The translations under genes were made by a program, and so were the position numbers. A stretch of 64,000 nucleotides of DNA from Brachypterus glaber (taxonomy: Eukaryota; Arthropoda; Insecta; Coleoptera; Kateretidae): NCBI GenBank assembly GCA_958510825.1, contig OY294051.1, positions 4,806,353 through 4,870,352 of the forward strand. Direction: 5' to 3'. This document shows positions 57,000 to 64,000 of the stretch, one piece after another. Below the pieces are notes generated by a model. It ran no database searches. It was not told the origin of the DNA and worked only from the letters and a program-made list of their open reading frames with translations. Each line of letters starts with the position of its first letter. Within the stretch, counting starts at the first letter, position 1.

Positions 57000-58400
57000 T
57001 TATTTATTTATTTATTTATTTATTTCATCATGATTATGCTATATAATATACATATTATGTACAAAGAGAAAAAAAAATAACATTAATATTAACCATTAAA
57101 AACAGCATTTACAAAACAAAAAAAAAAAACAAAATTATTGTGCAAATAAAAGAAGGCGCCACGTAGAAATTAACGTAGAGTTAAAGGCCAGGTCAGAGTC
57201 AAATAAGGACTGGAGAAAAGAGTTTTGAGTACAGGAAAGGCGTTTTACAAAATTAGCAACTTTTTTGCGTCGTAAAGCGTCAAGCGTGTCAATTCCGGAA
57301 TACGCGAACATTTCTGAAGCACTATTGTAGCGGGAAAGTCTGTGTAGTATACGGAAGGCATCGTTATAACATATCCGAAGCGTGCGCCATGAAGCAGCAG
57401 TGTGGTTAAACCATAGTTCACCAGCATAGAGGTTATAGCAGAATGTTTTAAAAAGAAGATTTTTGACTTCGGAGGAGCACTTATAAAACCTTCTGGCAAT
57501 CATGTTTGCGCGGGCACATAAGCTTTTGTAGTGTCGTTGAATATCAGAATTATCACAGAGCTTGTCATTTATAACATGACCAAGATATTTTATCTCAGAG
57601 ACGCGATCAACTAAACTATTATCGAGATACACAGGAGGAACACTAAGGTCTTTATATGAAGGGGGTTTAAATACCATCATTTTACTTTTGTATTTGAGAA
57701 AGAAAGCCCTAGCGAACTCTTCGCATTTTTTCACCAACATGCGAATACCCTGAAGTGAAGGACTAAGAAGGACCATGTCATCGGCGTAGCTAATGCAGTT
57801 AATCTTGACGCCTCCACAATAACAGCCTGCAGGAACTATGGCAAGGATTGAGTGCAGTTCATCTATATAAGAATTAAATTCATCAGGAGCGAGTAAGCTG
57901 CCTTGGCGTACTCCGTTGCGAAGATTGAAGGATGGAGACAGAGAGGACCCCCAGAGGACAGATGCGGTGGCTTTGCGATTCCAGCTATTCAAAAATCGGC
58001 ATAGGTATCTAGGAACCTTACGTTTTAATAAAGTGTTGATCAAAGTAGGATAGTGCACTCTATCAAACGCCTTCCTTAGGTCCAGGAAAATAGCATAAAC
58101 AGGGGTATTCTTTTTAAGGTAATACGTAACCGTTTCTTTAAACAACAGGATAGCTTCAGACGTGCCACTACCTTTCTTGAAGCCGAACTGATTATCACAG
58201 GTTTTAAAGTAGGGTTCACATCTGGTTAGAATAATAAGCTCCAGGACTTTGGATAGAGACGTTGAAATAGCTATGGGCCTGTAGTTCGAAGAGGAGGCTA
58301 TGTCTCCACTTTTATTCTTAACAATGGGAACAATAATGTAATAAGAGTGGGTGAAAAATTTTTTAGTCACTAGTGGAAGAAAACTCACTTTGGACATTTA
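57000..58400 (-). mobile_element. 5'-truncated LINE with intact RT, 420 codons
   Basis: Uninterrupted from 58397 to the stop at 57135. RT motifs in order: PIVKNKSGDIASSSNYRPIA, FGFKKGSGTSEAI, FLDLRKAFDRVHY, RQGSLLAPDEFNSYIDEL, catalytic YADD, LGHVIND, and a C-terminal domain. The tail is (AAAT)n at 57000-57026. A different family from the FADD-type LINEs in this window. Confidence 0.93.
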
Positions 58401-58855
58401 AAATAGTGCTCAAAACAAGTGTTTCTGTGAAGGTGTTGGATAAAAGTAATTTTATTTTTCATCAGTTATATACAATTTATTATTAAATAACAACAATAAC
58501 AATATCATTTACGATGACCTTCATTTACCATAACATTGGAATTACAAAATTTAATGATCCTACTGTTATGAATTTATTATATTATTAAATTAAATTGATC
58601 TATCGAAATAAATTGAAAGAAGAATAGTTGCAAGCGTGCATGAAGTTAAAATTTCCGCAGATTTTTTTTTGTTAATTTTTAGGGATTATTTACTATTTTT
58701 AAAGAAGAATTTTTAAATTAAGTAAAAATTTTGATAAAAATCTCTCAAAATTATTTTCCTGAAAATGAAATTGGGTAAATTAGCCATTTTTTGTATTGAG
58801 TTAAAAAAAAAACCTAAATTAAATATAGCACTCATATATTTATGAGATTTTTTCT
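58401..58855. other. No gene recognised
   Basis: A/T-rich. Nothing recognised. Confidence 0.45.
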
Positions 58856-59110
58856 TTAGTAGTAGTAGTAGTAAGGGTGAGGAGGCTACAAGCCAGGCAA
58901 CTAGGCCATTATGGTCCTTTTTGCCAGCACCGAGCTGTCCCAGCAACACATCTACCCTACTCCCTGCCTGAACCTGCCGGACCTCCTTATAAAGGTCGCG
59001 ATATCTGTCCAGGCAAAGGTACGCAACTCCTCTCTTCGGAGAGTTGCCACTCCGAAGATCTCCTGTCGTATTCTGCCGAATCGATCGCATTGTCCTAGGA
59101 AATGGAAGGA
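58856..59110 (-). mobile_element. 3' end of another LINE with (TAC)n tail
   Basis: GC-rich against its surroundings. On the - strand one frame reads GQCDRFGRIRQEIFGVATLR and continues EELRTFAWTDIATFIRRSG before a stop, resembling the end of the RNase H domain region in LOA-like LINEs. A non-coding tail ends in (TAC)n at 58856-58872. Family assignment is inference. Confidence 0.45.
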
Positions 59111-60437
59111 CGGATTTTTTTCTCTTTAAATGCATGACATTTAAAATAGTAACAGAGAATCAAGAGTGATTATCTTGACTCAAATCCCCTATTGTCTTAC
59201 GGTAAAGAGTTTGCCGGCCTCACCCCACGTAGATATACAGTAGACTCACCCGTTGTTATTGTTAGCTGGCAGACAATTTGCGCAGTAGTTCAAGATATGC
59301 GCGGGAGAGAAGTAAGGTTTGTTTTTTTTTCGCCGTCACAAATGGAAGGTGAACTCTTAGCATTGAATTTTACCTAGAACAGTTTGGGGAAGTTTTCAAT
59401 AATGGAGTCGCCCGGAAATGTGTCCCATTATGTATCACAAATGCTCATTATTTTTTTCTGTGTGTTTAGAATGTATTACTTCGGTACCTATTGTGCCGAA
59501 GTAATTATAGAGGTGTTTAACGTGGAAAATATGTTAATTTTACAGTACTTAAGCGATAATGTGCATCTAGTAATGCTAATTAAATTTTTGTATAAGGAAT
59601 AATTACTTCTCTTAACTGCACTAAAAATAACTAGGTGGGTAAGGAATTAGCGTTAACCGAATATATAATATAATATAATTTCTATATGATTTCCTATTTT
59701 AATGAAGTTATTTGATTTTAAAATGTTAAATAATTATTATCCAATACATACAGATAATAAGACAATTACCAGCTTTATTTTAAATAGATAAACTCAATAA
59801 TAACCCCCGCGTGGCTTTTACTTTATTGAGTGGATAATTATTTATTTTACCCACTCAACTGTCATTTGTCAAATTATTTTCTTGTAAATGTCATTAAAAT
59901 TTTTAATAAAAATATGAATTCCTAAACTATTTATTGTATAAAACCTTGTATGGAACTCATGGGTAAAGCGATATTGCCCTCTCTTACTTTACCAACTAGT
60001 ACCATAAATACTTATTACATCAGTTCATTTTTCCGATCATCGTGTCAGGCGCGGATCAAAGGGGGGCAATAGGGGCAATTCCCCCTCCCCCCCACCATCA
60101 AGTAAAACCTCTATGTTTTTATTTCATATTTTTTTTCAAGACATATAAAAAGCTAAGCATTCAAATGCAAGTATGTAGATATGCAAGTAGATAATGAAAT
60201 AAAATTTTATAAATTTTTTCTTTGTTTGAAGACATTTTCTGGAAGATAGGTAATGGTTATAAGCAAGGCGTCCTTAACTTCCAGGCCGCGCTACTGGCTT
60301 AGGTGCCAGACTTCCTAGTTGGCCAGCTAAGTTAAAAATTTCGAAGCAAAATGTCACATATTTGTCAAATATAATTATGTTATTTGTGAGAGAAAATAAA
60401 ATTGTTAAGTTTTATAAAAACAGCAAATATAATATAC
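59111..60437. other. No gene; dispersed repeats
   Basis: Contains the short repeat shared with 26510 (59376-59432), a TATACAGTAGACTCACC block at 59232, the TCATGGGTAAAG repeat (59955-60018) and a GC-rich terminus-like stretch (GGCGCGGATCAAAGGGGGGC, 60049). No exon seen. Confidence 0.5.
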
Positions 60438-60600
60438 TGGGAGGATTGGTGTAGTGGTCTACCGCGTCTGTACATGACAACTAGCGTGAGTTCGATTCTC
60501 ACTGGCGCCGATTTGCCTTTTTCAGTTAATTAATAATTGAAATTTGGGGAAGGCGATAAGTAAAGCGGGTACTCCCTAGAAATAAAAAGTTTATTATAAA
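60438..60600 (+). mobile_element. tRNA-derived SINE
   Basis: A-box-like TTGGTGTAGTGGTCTACC (60446) and B box GAGTTCGATTCTC (60488-60500) inside a perfect 5-bp T stem GTGAG / CTCAC. The acceptor strands do not pair well (only the outer pairs), so it is not a working tRNA. A tail of about 85 bp (TTTGGGGAAGGCGATAAG) and an A-rich end follow. Confidence 0.6.
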
Positions 60601-61307
60601 AAAATATATCTACAATTATTAAAATATTGTATACATGGATATATGGATTTTAAGAGGTTTTTACTTTGCATTAAAACTCGTTATTTTAAAAACCGTTAGA
60701 GAACTGACTAGAGTTAGTTTTAATAGTAGCTAGTACTGGACTAGTCCAGTCAATATTGCATTTAATTTTACAAAGTTTCGTTCATTTTAAAAATATAACT
60801 AGGGGTGCTTACAAATTGCCACAAAAATAGAAAAAATAGTATAAAATACTCGTTAAATTATACTATTGGCGACATGACCATTAATTAAAATACTCTGCGG
60901 CTCGATTTTTAAACTTGAAGGCGCACACAGACGGAATTTTCTAAATTCATGGCCAAAACCCTTAATCAGCTCCAATTTATACCAAAATTTGTATTTGGGG
61001 GTTTTTGGGGCTGCTGAATATAAATTTAACATTCAAATTAATTTTTACAAAATGGCTCATCCAATATGGCTGCTGCCTATATCAAAATTTGCAGATTTTT
61101 TACTAAAAACCATTGTACAGGGGTTTTTGAGGTTTTTGAGTACACCAGGGATTGACCCTTTGCTCTTCATAAAGCAACAATACAGGTTAGGTTTAAAGTT
61201 ATAAACAAATGCAGCAAAAAAAAAAACATTAAAACACAGTACAAGTCAAAAAATGAACAGTAACAAACGACGATCTAACAGTACTGACAGTATAAACAAA
61301 CTACTAA

Positions 61308-61415
61308 TAATTCGTCACCCCAGTATTAGTTTGCCATATCTCTATTTTCGGACATTTTAAGATTTTTATTGGGGGATTTTTGGAGATAAGACAAATGAAT
61401 ACTGGGGTGATGAAT
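61308..61415. mobile_element. Small MITE, AATTCGTCACCCCAGTATT ends
   Basis: The left end is inverted at the right (AATACTGGGGTGATGAATT). About 108 bp, no ORF. Confidence 0.75.
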
Positions 61416-61437
61416 TGTTTTACGACCGACAGCATTT

Positions 61438-61912
61438 AGCGGCTTTTACAGTTCGGCGATTGACGCAGCGTTAGCTCGTTGAGTAATCTGATTGGTTCTA
61501 TTCCCCTATCTCTTCAACCCCACTTTTCTACCGCCAACGGTCGACGCTGAAGTTGAATTTTTTGAACTTCGGGCGATTTGACGCCGCGTTTTTGAGGTTA
61601 GGTTGTGTTGCTTTGCAAAGTTATAAAGTTTTATAACGTTGTTGGTTGTTTTTTCAAACAATGAGCGCAGTTTCGTTAAATTTAAAAGTCCCATTACGGG
61701 CAATGTATATACGTGCGTTTAAATCAGCAGGAAATTCAAGAAATGAATACACACCCATTTATAATGACATAACCTACAAATGCGCCGCCGCCAGCGCAAA
61801 ACGCTGAACTGTAAACGGAAATAGCGGAGATCGCCGGCGAGAGCTGATAGACAGAATGGTGGGGATATGCCGCCAGCGTCAAACGCTGAAGTGTAAAAGC
61901 GCCTTTTCACAG
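61438..61912. mobile_element. GC-rich inverted-repeat element
   Basis: GGCTTTTACAGTTCGGCGAT followed by TGACGC at the left, and GCGTCAAACGCTGAAGTGTA and AAAGC at the right, are inverse with mismatches. A second inner end-like copy is at about 61790-61818. Open frames on the - strand here are not supported as genes. Confidence 0.6.
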
Positions 61913-61990
61913 CTGATAGAGAAGCGTACTTCGCAAGGTCAGATATATTGCGTTTCGTCATTTCGCTGCCCCGTTCTGTCACAAAATTAT

Positions 61991-63307
61991 CGTGCGCAGG
62001 CTGGTTCTCTTTCCTTCTCTATGGAATCAATCAATTTTAATATATTATTTTATCATTGTTGACTGGTCTTTTACATACATCTACATATCAGCTTTGGAGT
62101 CTTCGTAAATATTATCAATATGTGCGTATTTATTAATTCATTTTGCATAATTTCCATAAATTAATCACTATATCGATGAAATACTACTACCTGATTTAAA
62201 TAGAGAAAGAATTTTTGAAATTCCACAAAACAAGATTATATAATTTTACTGGATTTTTTTTTAAATATCTTATAGAGTCACTGAACTTGTACTCAAGTAA
62301 TATAAATAGTTTTGTGCCAAATAAATTATTTCTTCTGTCTTGTTTAAATTTTTAAAAATAATAGGACAAATTCTTTTTTAAAATAGTTCTTTAAAAAAGT
62401 CAAATTATTTAGTTCTAGGCCTATCTAAAGATAAAGGTTTTTTGGACTATAATAGGTTTCTTATCTAAAGTTGTGATTATTTTTGATGAAAAAAAAACAG
62501 GATATGCCAAGGGGGTAAAAACAATTTTTTTAAATTTTAAGATGAATTTTTTGAAATTTGTGTCTTCAAAAACTATTCTTCTTGAAAAGTAATTTGTTCT
62601 TTTTTGATTTTTTTAAACATTTTTTTTATTTTTTTTATAAGTAATATTTTTATTTCTATTCTTTTTACTTTACCCAATGAAAGTCCTGAGTTAGTAAATA
62701 AATTACGTTTCTGGACGTTTTATATCCCATTTCCGCCAAAAAAAAATTCAGTCTGTCGGTCGGTCGGTCTGTCGGTCTGTGCGTCTGGGAAATTTGTGAC
62801 CACGATAAGTCAAGAACGCTTCGGGCTAAAGACTTCAAATTTGGATCACAGGTTGATTATCCAAAGTTCTAGGCTGGGATTGTTTTTCGTAAAAATCAGG
62901 TTGGGATAAGGGGGTGTATATATTTTTTTAATTTATTTTTCGTAAAACGAAAAAAGAAGCATTTTTTGAAAAAAATTTTTTTTTTTTTGAAAAACAAAAA
63001 AATATATATTTTTTTTATTTTTTGTTGTTGTTTTTGGACTTTTTTTATGAACCTAAGCCAATAGGTAAAAGTATTCTTTTGTTGGCAGCATTAGTTTTAA
63101 AATATTCTTCTCGAGTCAGTGAACTTGAACTCTCGTCAACAGTTTCACGCTATTCAATTGTTTTTTATTGTTAAGTAATGCGTTTTTTATTTTACTTTTT
63201 TTGAGATAGTTTAAAATCAATTTTTAAAGGTGTCCAATTTTTTAATCTATTTTTAAATCTTTGACTATGTAGAAGCAAATCTTAATTGCAAATTTCGTTG
63301 TATTTTT
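61991..63307. other. No gene; repeat relic
   Basis: A/T-rich. Bases 62680-62895 are the second copy of the 38505-38775 repeat; the 101-codon frame over it is not supported. Confidence 0.5.
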
Positions 63308-63588
63308 AATACTGAATATTATTTGTTAATACATATTTTTTATTTATATAGCCACCATTGGTATTTAATACTTTACTTGTAATATTAAATACTGCAATGT
63401 GTGTATTCTATACAATATGTTGTCACACTAATACAGACACTGTGCTGGTACATTTGGATCCCCACGCAACATGTGTTTATTAATACTGTAACATTTGGTA
63501 AATTATATCACAGTTATAGTTTGGTATACTTTAAGTTATAGTTCTTGTGTTATTGATCTAGTTTAAAGTATGTTACAGTAGAGGAAAT
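63308..63588. repeat. Half copy of the 53160-53905 foldback, interrupted
   Basis: TAGCCACCATTGGTATTTAA (63350) to GATCTAGTTTAAAGTATGTT (63566) match one arm of that element. It breaks exactly at the start of the TAGAGGAAAT element. Confidence 0.8.
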
Positions 63589-64000
63589 GCGCCTAATTTC
63601 GGATGGTTTCCAAATTTCGGATAGTAGTGTATTTAAGATACTGTCTGCAAAGGTAAACAGAAACCTACTTTTATGTGAAGCCAAAAGTCAAACTAAATCC
63701 GTCCTGTAATATGATAACGGTAGAGCTTCTCCCCTTTAAATGGCAGCACAAATCGTTTATATTGCAAATGGCAGTTTTGTGCTCAGTTGTATTATTATGC
63801 TTGTTTAGTTTATAAATAATCGTTATAAAAGTTCGTGATTCTGTCTTGGGTAAGTTATGATGTTAGTTAAGTTGATCCACTATTCATAATTAAGCAATTT
63901 GAAAACGTAAACATTCTACAAATTTCTAATCTAAAAAGCAGAAAGTTGCCTAATTTCGGATAGACTATTTTTGTGCATTTGATTCCCAATTTCGGATATC
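63589..64000 (+). mobile_element. Second copy of the TAGAGGAAAT element, cut by the window edge
   Basis: Starts TAGAGGAAATGCGCCTAATT and follows 38830-39250 with few differences to the window end. Confidence 0.88.

Noticed and set aside
60438..60512. Functional tRNA gene
   Set aside because: T arm and boxes fit, but most acceptor-stem pairs are missing.

Overview
This is a 64-kb, AT-rich piece of a repeat-laden animal genome, almost certainly an insect. It has long introns with canonical GT..AG borders, an SH2 exon that fits insect Btk29A (Tec-family kinase) best, a large Ig/FN3/DB-module membrane protein, Jockey/CR1-like LINEs and many short inverted-repeat transposons. A beetle is possible, but the sequence alone does not settle the order.

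Left part (about 6.6 to 27.4 kb, + strand): the 3' part of one large gene. I joined 16 exons (6633-6779, 8914-9081, 10797-11024, 11784-12100, 15911-16230, 16347-16689, 19997-20324, 20470-20645, 20889-21027, 21369-21688, 21851-22097, 22267-22503, 22658-23027, 26038-26285, 26598-26851, 27157-27357). Every splice phase matches, giving 1346 residues to a stop at 27355-27357. The order is Ig(half)-DB-FN3-DB-FN3-DB-FN3-FN3-Ig-Ig-DB-FN3-transmembrane helix-cytoplasmic tail, which is the Ig-like/FN3/DB family (nematode IGDB-like). The 5' exons lie left of the window. Its longer introns hold most of the transposon debris, and one intron holds a complete intronless gene on the opposite strand (17787-19625). 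That gene encodes a galactose mutarotase-like protein whose three catalytic positions are all substituted and which carries an inserted helical segment of about 190 residues, so it looks like a pseudoenzyme.

Middle (27.4 to 41 kb): no gene was recognised. It holds several large foldback elements, a GTCCGTCTGTCC minisatellite, a 95-98-bp tandem repeat and an A/T-rich tract.

Right part (41 to 64 kb): one exon of Btk29A (41130-41323, - strand; second half of the SH2 domain plus the linker to the kinase), with no kinase, SH3 or PH exon visible in the window. A + strand first coding exon at 45519-45783 has a TATA-like box and encodes an Asn-Gly-His repeat protein of unknown identity; its later exons are not seen. 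The rest is LINE fragments (42.5-44.3, 54.4-55.7, 57.0-58.4 and 58.9-59.1 kb), hAT-type MITEs with 8-bp target duplications, foldbacks, a tRNA-derived SINE and satellite-like arrays.

The best leads are the mutarotase pseudoenzyme with its insert, the lone Btk29A exon that implies a very long intron with nested genes (or an isolated fragment), the NGH-repeat exon, the 217-bp satellite whose unit folds into a long hairpin capped by a GAAA loop, and two hairpins with different stems but the same hammerhead-like flanks.
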